From NCBI GenBank assembly GCA_050249235.1, contig JBFWQW010000002.1, positions 1-64,000 of the forward strand: a stretch of DNA of 64,000 bases, in the 5' to 3' direction. Made by a program: the position numbers and the translations under genes. Below the pieces are notes generated by a model. It was not told the DNA's origin and ran no database searches. It saw nothing but the letters and a program-made list of their open reading frames with translations. Positions within the stretch are counted from its first letter, which is position 1. Every line of letters starts with the position of its first letter. Of this stretch, positions 31,979 to 40,056 are shown one piece after another. Source of the DNA: JAEKLB01 sp050249235 (GTDB lineage: Bacteria > Actinomycetota > Acidimicrobiia > Acidimicrobiales > CADCSY01).

Positions 31979-32503
31979 ATGTCCGCCGAGCTCGCCGCCC
32001 GCGTCCACCGGGCCGCCCACCTCACCGGCACGTTCCGGCTCCGCTCCGGCCAGACGAGCACCGAGTACTTCGACAAGTACCTCTTCGAGAGCGACCCCCG
32101 GCTCCTGCGGGACGTGGCCGAGGGACTGGCCGGGCTGGTCCCCGACGGCGTCGACGCCCTGGCCGGGCTCGAGCTCGGCGGCGTGCCGGTGGCCACCGTG
32201 CTCTCCCAGGTCACCGGCCTTCCGGCCCTGTTCGTCCGCAAGCGGGCCAAGGACTACGGCACCTGCCGGCTGGCCGAGGGGGGCGACGTCGAAGGTCGGC
32301 ACCTCCTCGTGGTCGAGGACGTCGTCACCACCGGCGGGCAGGTCCTCGAGTCGTGCGCCGAGCTGCGGGCGCTGGGCGCCACCGTCGAGGTGGTGCTGTG
32401 CGTGATCGACCGGGAGGCGGGCGGGGCCGCCGCCTTCGCCGAGCAGGGCCTGGCCCTCCGGGCGTTGTTCACGATGTCCGAGCTGAACGCGGCCGGCGCC
32501 TGA
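31979..32503 (+). CDS. pyrE: Orotate phosphoribosyltransferase
   Basis: 174 residues. It joins orotate and PRPP to give OMP in pyrimidine synthesis. The PRPP-binding motif is LVVEDVVTTGGQVLES near residue 112, and the catalytic loop region is FVRKRAKDYGT. N-terminal FRLRSGQTSTEYFDKYLFES is typical of short actinobacterial PyrE. A CAGGAT hexamer lies 6 nt before the ATG at 31979, so a leaderless start is likely. It is convergent with purM (21 bp between the stops) and next to the purine cluster. Confidence 0.92.
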   Translation: MSAELAARVHRAAHLTGTFRLRSGQTSTEYFDKYLFESDPRLLRDVAEGLAGLVPDGVDALAGLELGGVPVATVLSQVTGLPALFVRKRAKDYGTCRLAEGGDVEGRHLLVVEDVVTTGGQVLESCAELRALGATVEVVLCVIDREAGGAAAFAEQGLALRALFTMSELNAAGA

Positions 32504-32524
32504 AGGACGGCGCGGCCGAGCCGA

Positions 32525-33574
32525 TCAGATCGGGACGTCCTCCACCAGCTGGACCACCCCGGTGCCGGCGACCACCTCGCCCACCTGGGCCGCGCCCTGG
32601 TGGCCGGCCAGGCGGAGGATGTCGAGCGCCTGGTAGAGGTCCTCGGGGGGCACGGCCACGACCATCCCGATCCCGAGGTTGAAGACCCGGGCCATCTCCT
32701 CGTCGCTCACCCCGCCCAGGCGCTGGATCTCACCGAAGATCCGCGGCGTCTCCCAGGTGCGCCGCCACACGACGGCGTCGTGGCCGTCGGGAAGGACCCG
32801 GCTCACGTTCCCGACGATGCCCCCGCCGGTGATGTGGGCGACGGCCCGCACGTCGACGGAGCGCAGGAGACGGGCGACCGCCGGGGCGTAGATCTTCGAG
32901 GGCGCGAGGAGCTCGTCGGCCAGCGTGCCGGCCGCGCCCTCGTAGGCGGGCCCGTCGAGGGCGAGCCCGGCCACCTCCAGCAGCACCCGGCGGGCCAGGC
33001 TGTAGCCGTTCGAGCGCAGGTTGGTGGACGGGATGCCGATGAGGACGTCGCCGGGGGCCAGCCGCCCGCCGGTGACGAGCCGGTCGCGCTCGGCCACGCC
33101 GACCGCGAAGCCGACGAGGTCGAACTCGCCCGGCTCCATCGCACCCGGGTGCTCGGCCATCTCCCCGCCCAGCAGGGCGCAGCCCGCCTCCCGGCAGCCG
33201 GTGACCACGCCGCGGACCAGCTGCTCCACGTGACCGGGATCGAGGGTGCCGACGGCGATGTAGTCGAGGAAGAAGAGCGGCTCGGCCCCCTGGCAGACGA
33301 GGTCGTCGACGCACATGGCGACGAGGTCGATGCCGACCGTGTCGAACCGACCGGCCGCCTGGGCGACCATCGCCTTGGTGCCCACGCCGTCCGTGCTGGC
33401 CACCAGGACCGGGTCCTTCCACCGGTCGCGGCTGAAGGCGAACAGGCCCCCGAAGCCGCCGATGTCGCCGATCACCTCGGGCCGGTACGTCGACCGCACC
33501 TGGTCCTTGATGCGCCGCACGGCCTCTTCGCCGGCGTCGATCGACACGCCGGCGGCCTCGTAGGACTCGCCCAT
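32525..33574 (-). CDS. purM: Phosphoribosylformylglycinamidine cyclo-ligase (AIR synthetase)
   Basis: 349 residues, usual length. It closes the imidazole ring: FGAM plus ATP gives AIR. Family landmarks: YRPEVIGDIGGFGGLFAFS near residue 33, DGVGTKAMVAQ near 62, VDDLVCQGAEPLFFLDY, GGEMAEHPG and HITGGGIVGNVSRVLP in the C-terminal domain. It is the last gene of the purL-purF-purM run, 46 bp after purF. N-terminal residues 1-20 (YEAAGVSIDAGEEAVRRIK) carry the ATP-binding region. Confidence 0.95.
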   Translation of the reverse strand: MGESYEAAGVSIDAGEEAVRRIKDQVRSTYRPEVIGDIGGFGGLFAFSRDRWKDPVLVASTDGVGTKAMVAQAAGRFDTVGIDLVAMCVDDLVCQGAEPLFFLDYIAVGTLDPGHVEQLVRGVVTGCREAGCALLGGEMAEHPGAMEPGEFDLVGFAVGVAERDRLVTGGRLAPGDVLIGIPSTNLRSNGYSLARRVLLEVAGLALDGPAYEGAAGTLADELLAPSKIYAPAVARLLRSVDVRAVAHITGGGIVGNVSRVLPDGHDAVVWRRTWETPRIFGEIQRLGGVSDEEMARVFNLGIGMVVAVPPEDLYQALDILRLAGHQGAAQVGEVVAGTGVVQLVEDVPI

Positions 33575-33620
33575 CAGCCCCGCCCGCGGCGCGGGGTCAC
33601 CCGCGCGGTCTCGCCCACCG

Positions 33621-35114
33621 TCAACCCGGCTCGTGGAGGAGGACGTCGAGCCCGGAGGGCGGCATGTCGTTGCCCTCGAGGACGTCCTTGCGCAGCGACA
33701 CCGGGACCGGCACCGGGTACTCGCCCGTGAGGCAGGCCGAGCAGAACCCGGCCCCGACCGCGCCGGTCGCCACCGTCAGCCGGTCGAGCGCCAGGTAGAC
33801 GAGCGAGTCGGCACCGAGGTACTCGCGGATGGCGTCGATCTCGAGGTTGGCGGCCAGCAGCTCGGACCGGTCACCAGTGTCCATCCCGTAGAAGCAGGGC
33901 CACTTGTAGGGCGGCGACATGATCCGCAGGTGCACCTCGGCGGCGCCCGCCTCGCGGAGCATGCGCACCACCGCCTTCTGGGTGGTGCCCCGGACGATCG
34001 AGTCGTCGACCACCACCAGCCGCTTGCCCGCGATGTTCTCGCGGAGCGGGTTGAGCTTCATCCGCACCGCGTTGGCCCGCAGCTCCTGGCTCGGCGCGAT
34101 GAACGTGCGACCGATGTAGCGGTTCTTCACGAACCCGTCGCCGTAGGGGATGCCCGACGCCCGGGCGAAGCCCTGGGCCGCCGGTACGCCGGACTCGGGG
34201 ACGGGGATGACGAGGTCGGCCGCCACCGGCGCCTGCTCGGCGAGCTGCTCCCCCATGCGCTGGCGGGCGAGGTGCACGTTCTGGCCGTAGAGCCGGCTGT
34301 CGGGCCGGGCGAAGTAGACGAACTCGAAGATGCAGAGGTGGGGATCGATCGCCGACTCGTCGAAGGGCCGGACGGACCGGACGCCGTCGCCGTCGATGAT
34401 CACCATCTCCCCCGGCTCGATCTCCCGGACCATGTGGGCGCCGACCACGTCGAGCGCCGGGGTCTCCGAGGCGAGCACCCAACCCGAGTCGAGCTTGCCG
34501 AGGCACAGAGGGCGGAAGCCGTTCGGGTCGCGGAGGCCGACGAGCCGGTCGTCGTCGAGCAGGACGAGCGAGAACGCCCCCTCGAGGCGGGGCAGCACCC
34601 GCACCAGTGCCTCCTCGAGCCCGGCCGCCCCGGCCTGGAGCTCGTGGGCCAGGAGCTCGGCCACGAGGTCGCTGTCGCTGGCGACCGTGCCGGGCAGCAT
34701 GCCGGCCTCCTCGGCGAGCGCCTCCGTGTTGACGAGGTTGCCGTTGTGGCCGAGGGCCAGCTCGTGCTCGCCCACCGACCGGTAGACGGGCTGGGCGTTG
34801 CGCCACGTGCTCGAGCCGGTGGTCGAGTAGCGGGTGTGGCCGATGGCCAGGTCGCCGGGGAGCGCGGCCAGGCGGCGGTCGTTGAAGACGTTGGGCACGA
34901 GGCCCATGTCCTTGTCGATGAAGATGGTGGCCCCGTCGCTCACCGCCATGCCCGCCGACTCCTGGCCGCGGTGCTGCAGCGCGTAGAGCCCGAGGTAGGT
35001 CAGGTGGGCGACCGGCTGGCCGGGTGCGTAGACGCCGAAGACGCCGCACGCTTCCTTGGGGCTGTCGTCGTCACCCGGGGGGCTGCCGGCCGCGGCGGCC
35101 GGGTCGGGGAGCAC
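33621..35114 (-). CDS. purF: Amidophosphoribosyltransferase
   Basis: 497 residues. First committed step of purine synthesis: PRPP plus glutamine gives phosphoribosylamine. A 22-residue propeptide (Pro/Ala/Asp-rich) precedes the catalytic Cys of CGVFGVYAPGQPVAH, which must be exposed by cleavage as in Bacillus-type PurF. Glutaminase residues are in GHTRYSTTG and HNGNLVN; the PRPP loop is VVVDDSIVRGTT. Four Cys fitting a 4Fe-4S cluster are at about CIFEFVYFARP, CFYGMD and CSACLTG. The start is the GTG at 35114; the longer frame runs antisense over purL. It lies 149 bp downstream of purL. Confidence 0.93.
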   Translation of the reverse strand: MLPDPAAAAGSPPGDDDSPKEACGVFGVYAPGQPVAHLTYLGLYALQHRGQESAGMAVSDGATIFIDKDMGLVPNVFNDRRLAALPGDLAIGHTRYSTTGSSTWRNAQPVYRSVGEHELALGHNGNLVNTEALAEEAGMLPGTVASDSDLVAELLAHELQAGAAGLEEALVRVLPRLEGAFSLVLLDDDRLVGLRDPNGFRPLCLGKLDSGWVLASETPALDVVGAHMVREIEPGEMVIIDGDGVRSVRPFDESAIDPHLCIFEFVYFARPDSRLYGQNVHLARQRMGEQLAEQAPVAADLVIPVPESGVPAAQGFARASGIPYGDGFVKNRYIGRTFIAPSQELRANAVRMKLNPLRENIAGKRLVVVDDSIVRGTTQKAVVRMLREAGAAEVHLRIMSPPYKWPCFYGMDTGDRSELLAANLEIDAIREYLGADSLVYLALDRLTVATGAVGAGFCSACLTGEYPVPVPVSLRKDVLEGNDMPPSGLDVLLHEPG

Positions 35115-35263
35115 GTCCCCATGCTGCCACGGCCGGCAGCGATTCCCTCGCTTCGCTCGCCCCCTCCGATCGCGGACCAGGCACCCCACCGCCGTTCCGG
35201 GCGCTCCACGAGGCGTGCCCCCCAGCGGCTCCCCGTCCCGATCACGCAGGCGGGTGCCGCGGG

Positions 35264-37408
35264 TCAGTGGGTGGCGCCGGCCGCCATGGCGGCGGGCAGG
35301 GCGTCGCGGTAGGTGCGCTGCACGGCCTCGACGGCGAGGTCGACCAGGCCCGGCACGACCAGGCGGTCGCCCCGGGCGGTGCCGAGCTCGAGCACCGGGA
35401 CACCGGCGCCGGACGCTCGCCGGCGCAGCTCGTCGAGCGAGCCGGCGGCCACGCAGGCGACGACCCGGCCGGGCCACTCGGAGAAGAGGCCGACGGCGCC
35501 GTCGATCCCCTCGGCCCGAAGTCCCACCCCCGAGCGGGCAACCAGCTCGCCGAGGGCGAGGGCCAGGCCACCGTCGCCGACGTCGTGAACGCCGGCCAGC
35601 AGCCCGTCGAGCACCGCCGAGCGCACCACCCCGGCCACGGCCGAGACGGCTCCCAGGTCGACCTCGAGGGGCAGGCCGGCGCCCGGTTCGGGATCGCCGA
35701 GCACCACCACGGCAGCCCCGTCGACCAGGGTCACCCCCGGCGGGCGGGCATCGAGGCGGTCGACCATCCCGAGCAGCCCCACCACCGGCGTCGGGTCGAT
35801 GTCGGTGCCCCGACTCTCGTTGTAGAGGCTGACGTTCCCGCCCACGACCGGCACGCCGAAGGCCAGGCAGGCCTCGGCCAGCCCGTCGATGGCGTCCGAG
35901 AGCTGGCGCATGACCTCGGGGTGCTCGGGGTTGCCGAAGTTCAGGCAGTTGACCATCGCCAGCGGCCAGGCCCCCACGCAGGCCAGGTTGAGGACCGACT
36001 CGCAGATCGTCATGACCGCCCCGATCCGGGGGTCGACCGCGCACCACCGGTGGTTGCCGTCGGTGGTGAGCGCCAGCCCCCGTCCGGTGTCGGCCCCGGT
36101 CGTGGGGTGCTTCAGGCGCAGGACGGCGGCGTCGCCGCCCGGCCCCTCCACGGTCGAGAGGAAGAGCTGTGAGTCGTACTGGCTCGACACCCACGAGGTG
36201 TCCACCAACCCGGCGAGGAGGGCGGCCTCGGCGTCGGCCGGCGGGGCCGGCGGCGCCGGCCTCGGGAGGCGGGGCCCGACGGGGCGCTCGTAGCGGGGGG
36301 CGTCGTCGCTCAGCGAGGCGGCCGGGAGGTCGGCCAGGACCTCGCCGCCCGGGGCGTCGAGCACCCGGTAGCGGCCGGACCCCGTGACCTGGCCGATCAC
36401 GGCGGCCCGCACCTCCCACCGTTCGCAGACGGCGAGCACGGCGTCGAGATCCTCGGGACGGACGATCGCCAGCATCCGCTCCTGGCTCTCGCTCGTCATC
36501 ACCTCCCACGGCTCCATGCCCGGCTCGCGGCGGGGCACGCCCGAGAGGTGGACGTCCATCCCGCTGCCGCCCTTGCCGGCGGTCTCGCTGGTGGCACCGG
36601 TGATGCCTGCCGCGCCGAGGTCCTGGACGCCGACGGCGAGGCCGGCGTCGAGCAGCGTGAGGCAGGCCTCGATCAGGCGCTTCTCCTCGAAGGGGTCGCC
36701 CACCTGCACGGCCGGGCGCTTCGCCTGGTCGGCTTCGTCGTCGCCGAAGCCCTCGCTCGCCATGCTGGCCCCGCCGATGCCGTCCCGCCCCGTCGACGAG
36801 CCGAGGAGGACCACGAGGTTGCCCACGCCGGTGGCCTGGGCCAGCACCAACCGCTCGACCGGCAGCAGGCCGAGGCAGAGGACGTTGACGAGCGGGTTGT
36901 CGGCGTAGGTCTCGTCGAAGACCACCTCACCGCCGACCGTCGGGACGCCGACCGAGTTCCCGTAGCCGGAGACGCCGCTCACGATCCCGTCGAGGAGCCA
37001 GCGGTTCCGGGGGTCGTCGAGGGGCCCGACCCGTAGCGGGTCCATGAGCGCGATGGGGCGGGCGCCGACGCTGAAGATGTCCCGGAGGATGCCGCCCGCC
37101 CCCGTCGCCGCGCCCTGGTAGGGCTCGATGGCGGACGGGTGGTTGTGGCTCTCGATGCGGATCGCCGCGGCGATGCCGTCGCCGACGTCGAGCACCCCGG
37201 CCCCCTCCCCCGGGCCGACCAGGACGCGCTCGCCCGCGCTCGGGAACCGGCCGAGGTGGACGCGCGACGACTTGTAGGAGCAGTGCTCCGACCACATGAC
37301 GCCGTACATGGCGAGCTCGAGGTGGTTGGGCGCTCGGCCGAGGATCCGGGCGATGTCGTCCGCCTCCGCATCGCTCAGGCCGAGGGAACGATGCAGCGGT
37401 TCGGCCAC
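35264..37408 (-). CDS. purL: Phosphoribosylformylglycinamidine synthase subunit PurL
   Basis: 714 residues, the small PurL type that works with PurS and PurQ. It uses ATP and ammonia passed from PurQ to turn FGAR into FGAM. Landmarks: VMWSEHCSYKSSRVHLGRFP near residue 38, GAATGAGGILRDIFS, MVNCLNFGNPEHPEVM near 490 and HDVGDGGLALAL near 610. A TAGCCT on the minus strand at 37415-37420 lies 6 nt before the GTG start, so this begins a new leaderless transcript (purL-purF-purM). The neighbour on the other side (37543) is transcribed away from it. Confidence 0.95.
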   Translation of the reverse strand: MAEPLHRSLGLSDAEADDIARILGRAPNHLELAMYGVMWSEHCSYKSSRVHLGRFPSAGERVLVGPGEGAGVLDVGDGIAAAIRIESHNHPSAIEPYQGAATGAGGILRDIFSVGARPIALMDPLRVGPLDDPRNRWLLDGIVSGVSGYGNSVGVPTVGGEVVFDETYADNPLVNVLCLGLLPVERLVLAQATGVGNLVVLLGSSTGRDGIGGASMASEGFGDDEADQAKRPAVQVGDPFEEKRLIEACLTLLDAGLAVGVQDLGAAGITGATSETAGKGGSGMDVHLSGVPRREPGMEPWEVMTSESQERMLAIVRPEDLDAVLAVCERWEVRAAVIGQVTGSGRYRVLDAPGGEVLADLPAASLSDDAPRYERPVGPRLPRPAPPAPPADAEAALLAGLVDTSWVSSQYDSQLFLSTVEGPGGDAAVLRLKHPTTGADTGRGLALTTDGNHRWCAVDPRIGAVMTICESVLNLACVGAWPLAMVNCLNFGNPEHPEVMRQLSDAIDGLAEACLAFGVPVVGGNVSLYNESRGTDIDPTPVVGLLGMVDRLDARPPGVTLVDGAAVVVLGDPEPGAGLPLEVDLGAVSAVAGVVRSAVLDGLLAGVHDVGDGGLALALGELVARSGVGLRAEGIDGAVGLFSEWPGRVVACVAAGSLDELRRRASGAGVPVLELGTARGDRLVVPGLVDLAVEAVQRTYRDALPAAMAAGATH

Positions 37409-37542
37409 CTCGGCAGGCTAGCCGAGCCGGGATTCCCGGCTCTGCACGTCATGCACGGCCAAGAAGGAGTCGGCCATCCTTCAAATAGCTGTGCCCGGGT
37501 GTGTGCTTGCATCTCGATATCGATCGTGGCAGATTCTCGACT

Positions 37543-37953
37543 ATGGCACCTCGGAAGAAGCGCATCGTCACCGACGAGCACAAGGCGGCAATGGCGGAGG
37601 GACGCACCCAATCGCGGGCGGTTTCGTCCTATCTCGAGGCCCTCGAGCTGCACCGTCCGAAGCGGGGCCGGAAGCGCACGACCGACTCCATCGACAAGCG
37701 CCTCAGCGCCATCGACGCCGAGCTCCCGACGGCCAACCCGATCAAGCGGCTTTCGTTGATCCAGGAGCGGCTCGACCTCGTCAACGAGCGCGAGACCCTC
37801 GGCACGAGCGTCGACATCAGCTCGTTCGAGGACGAGTTCGTCGCCGCCGCCGGTCCCTACAGCCAGCGAAAGGGCATCAGCTACGCCGCCTGGCGTGAGC
37901 TCGGCGTGCCCCCGGCCACCCTCAAGCGGGCCGGCATCACCCGCGCCATGTAA
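37543..37953 (+). CDS. Unknown basic protein interrupting the pur cluster (136 aa)
   Basis: I cannot name this family, though the C-terminal pattern looks conserved. N-terminus is basic (MAPRKKRIVTDEHKAAMAEG), with an AT-hook-like RPKRGRKR at about residue 38, then two helices (TDSIDKRLSAIDAELPTAN and PIKRLSLIQERLDLVNERE) and a C-terminal YAAWRELGVPPATLKRAGI that resembles a short DNA-binding helix pair. It is probably a small nucleoid-type or DNA-binding protein, by inference. There is no ribosome binding site; CAGATT 7 nt before the ATG, with TTGCAT 17 bp further, suggests a leaderless start. It lies on the opposite strand between purL and purQ, next to an 82-bp tandem repeat, so it may be a late insertion. 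Confidence 0.6.
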   Translation: MAPRKKRIVTDEHKAAMAEGRTQSRAVSSYLEALELHRPKRGRKRTTDSIDKRLSAIDAELPTANPIKRLSLIQERLDLVNERETLGTSVDISSFEDEFVAAAGPYSQRKGISYAAWRELGVPPATLKRAGITRAM

Positions 37954-37955
37954 CT

Positions 37956-38190
37956 GCGCAGCTCCGCTTCGCTTCGCAGCTGGGCGTGCGACGCAGCCGA
38001 ACCCTTCTGAGCAGCTGCTCCGGCTGGCGCCTGCGCAGCCTCGGCAGCGCTTCGCTTCGCAGCTGGGCGTGCGACGCAGCCGAACCCTTCTGAGCAGCTG
38101 CTCCGGCTGGCTGTGCTGATGCGCAGCTCCGCTTCGCTTCGCAGCTGGGCGTGCGACGCAGCCGAACCCTTCTGAGCAGCTGCTGCTCCG
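37956..38190. repeat. Three-copy tandem repeat (~82 bp period)
   Basis: Three copies of a 63-bp core start at 37965, 38048 and 38130. Copies 1 and 2 have the same core; copy 3 has GCT added near the end. Each contains CGCTTCGCTTCGCAGC, the palindrome GAGCAGCTGCTC and CAGCCGAACCC. It fills the gap between the convergent ends of the 37543 gene and purQ. No frame, spacer or promoter is apparent. Slippage or recombination among the copies should make the number variable between strains. Confidence 0.85.
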
Positions 38191-38201
38191 CGGGTCGGGG
38201 T

Positions 38202-38867
38202 TCAGCTGGCGGCTTCGAGGAGGCTGCGGAGGAGGGGGATGCCGTCCTCCGAGCCGAGGAGCGGGTGGCTGGCCCGCTCCGGGTGGGGCATGAGGCCCAC
38301 GACGTTCCGACCTTCGTTGCAGATGCCGGCGATGTCGTCGATCGAGCCGTTGGGGTTGTCCACGTAGCGGAAGATCACCCGATCGTCGGCTCGGAGCTCG
38401 GCCAACGTCTCGGGTCCGCACGTGTAGTTGCCCTCGAAGTGGTTGATCGGGATCCGGAGGAGCGATCCCTTCCCGGCCTTCGAGCTCAGCACGCTGTCGG
38501 TCGACTCGACCCGGAGCGTGGTGGTGGTGCACAGGAACTTCAGGCCCCGGTTCTTCTGCAGCGCCCCGGGCAGCAGACCGGCCTCGGTGAGCACCTGGAA
38601 CCCGTTGCAGATGCCGACCACAGGCCCGCCCGAGGCCGCGAAGTCGGCCACCGCCGTCATCACCGGTGAGAAGCGGGCGATGGCGCCGGGCCGGAGGTAG
38701 TCGCCGTGGGCGAAGCCGCCGGGCACGATCACCGCGTCGTTGGGGCCGACGGTCCCGTCGCCGTGCCAGAGCAGCTCGGCCGTGCCCCCGAGCGACTCGA
38801 CCGCCTCGATGGCGTCGCGCTCGCAGTTCGACCCGGGGAAGAGCACCACCCCCACGCGGGCCGTCAC
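38202..38867 (-). CDS. purQ: Phosphoribosylformylglycinamidine synthase subunit PurQ (glutaminase)
   Basis: 221 residues. Class I glutaminase fold: Cys nucleophile in GICNGFQVLTEAGLLPGA near residue 88 and the His/Glu pair in MPHPERASHP near 195. It produces the ammonia for PurL. N-terminus ARVGVVLFPGSNCERDAIEA and VIVPGGFAHGDYLRPG are typical. GTG start at 38867 overlaps the purS stop by 4 nt. Its stop is close to the 82-bp repeat, which likely marks the 3' end of this transcript. Confidence 0.95.
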   Translation of the reverse strand: MTARVGVVLFPGSNCERDAIEAVESLGGTAELLWHGDGTVGPNDAVIVPGGFAHGDYLRPGAIARFSPVMTAVADFAASGGPVVGICNGFQVLTEAGLLPGALQKNRGLKFLCTTTTLRVESTDSVLSSKAGKGSLLRIPINHFEGNYTCGPETLAELRADDRVIFRYVDNPNGSIDDIAGICNEGRNVVGLMPHPERASHPLLGSEDGIPLLRSLLEAAS

Positions 38868-39136
38868 CGGGCCGGCGCCACCGCGCCGATGGTGACGACG
38901 GCGTCCTCGATCACGGGGTTGGTGAGGAAGCGGTCGCACATCTCCGTCACCCGGGCCAGGGCCGACGCCTCGTCGGCGGCCTCGCAGGTGAAGCGGATGG
39001 CCTTGCCGACGGAGACCCCGCTCACACCGTCGAAGCCGAGCGTCGGCAGCGACCGCTCGATCGTCGCACCTTGCGGGTCGGCGATCCCGGCCCGGTGCCG
39101 CACCTCCACGAGGACGTCGAAGCGCACCGTCGTCAC
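38864..39136 (-). CDS. purS: Phosphoribosylformylglycinamidine synthase subunit PurS
   Basis: 90 residues, the small homodimer that bridges PurQ and PurL. VTTVRFDVLVEVRHRAGIAD, then GATIERSLPTLGFDGVSGV, are typical of the ferredoxin-like PurS fold. The GTG start at 39136 overlaps the purC stop, and its stop overlaps purQ, both by 4 nt. So purC, purS and purQ are translated in step. Confidence 0.95.
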   Translation of the reverse strand: MTTVRFDVLVEVRHRAGIADPQGATIERSLPTLGFDGVSGVSVGKAIRFTCEAADEASALARVTEMCDRFLTNPVIEDAVVTIGAVAPAR

Positions 39137-39993
39137 CGTCCCACGCCGGGCCACGAGGCGAACGACGCGCCGGTGATCCGCTCGTAGGCCTCGACGTAGC
39201 GGCTCCTCGTCGCGTCGACCACGTCGGGCGGGAGATGGGGCGGTGGTGGCTGCTTGTCCCAACCCTGGGCCTCGAGCCAGTCCCGCAGGGGCTGCTTGTC
39301 GAAGGCCGGCGGCGTGGCACCGGGCACGACCGCGTCGGCCGGCCAGAACCGCGACGAGTCCGGGGTGAGGATCTCGTCGGCGACGACGAGCTCACCGTCG
39401 ACGAGGCCGAGCTCGAACTTGGTGTCGGCGATCACGATGCCCCGGTCCAGGGCCCGCGCCGCGCCCCGCCGGTACAGCTCGAGCGAGACGGCCCGGGCCC
39501 GCTCGGCGAGCTCGGCGCCGAGCAGGTCGACGGCGGCGTCGAACGAGATGTTCTCGTCGTGGTCGCCCACGGCGGCCTTGGTCGAGGGCGTGAAGACCGG
39601 CTCGGGCAGCTGCTCGCTCTCCCGGAGGCCCTCGGGCAGGCGCTGGCCGTGCATCGTGCCGGTGGTCCGGTACTCCTTCCAGGCCGAGCCGCTGAGGTAG
39701 CCCCGGACGATGCACTCCACCGGCAGCATCTCGGCCCGGCGTACGAGCATGATCCGCCCCACCCACTCCGGCGGGCAGTCCGGCACCTCCGTGGCGACCA
39801 CGTGGCTCGGCACGACGTCGGCCAGCTCGTCGAACCAGAAGCTCGACATCGCCGTGAGCACCCGACCCTTGTCCGGGACGGTCTCGGCCATGACGACGTC
39901 GAACGCGCTCATCCGGTCGGACGCGACGAAGAGCAGGAGCCCGTCGCCGGCGTCGTAGATGTCGCGGACCTTGCCGGAGTAGACGTGCTTCAC
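39133..39993 (-). CDS. purC: Phosphoribosylaminoimidazole-succinocarboxamide synthase (SAICAR synthetase)
   Basis: 286 residues. It joins CAIR with aspartate using ATP. The ATP loop is YSGKVRDIYDAGDGLLLFVA; the substrate site includes ASDRMSAFDVVMAE and VRGYLSGSAWKEY, with a C-terminal DTKFELGLVDGELVVADE signature. Slightly longer than the 240-residue bacterial type; it matches the eukaryote/actinobacteria-like long form. It is 63 bp downstream of purB and overlaps purS by 4 nt. The start has no strong ribosome binding site. Confidence 0.95.
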   Translation of the reverse strand: MKHVYSGKVRDIYDAGDGLLLFVASDRMSAFDVVMAETVPDKGRVLTAMSSFWFDELADVVPSHVVATEVPDCPPEWVGRIMLVRRAEMLPVECIVRGYLSGSAWKEYRTTGTMHGQRLPEGLRESEQLPEPVFTPSTKAAVGDHDENISFDAAVDLLGAELAERARAVSLELYRRGAARALDRGIVIADTKFELGLVDGELVVADEILTPDSSRFWPADAVVPGATPPAFDKQPLRDWLEAQGWDKQPPPPHLPPDVVDATRSRYVEAYERITGASFASWPGVGR

Positions 39994-40056
39994 GGTTCGA
40001 GTCGCTCCTCGTTGTCGGGGTGGGCGGGGAAGGGTGCGCCTCGGGCGGCGCCGGGG

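Noticed and set aside
37956..38190. Array-like repeat resembling a CRISPR
   Set aside because: The copies are contiguous 82-bp units without unique spacers, only three copies, and no cas gene is near.
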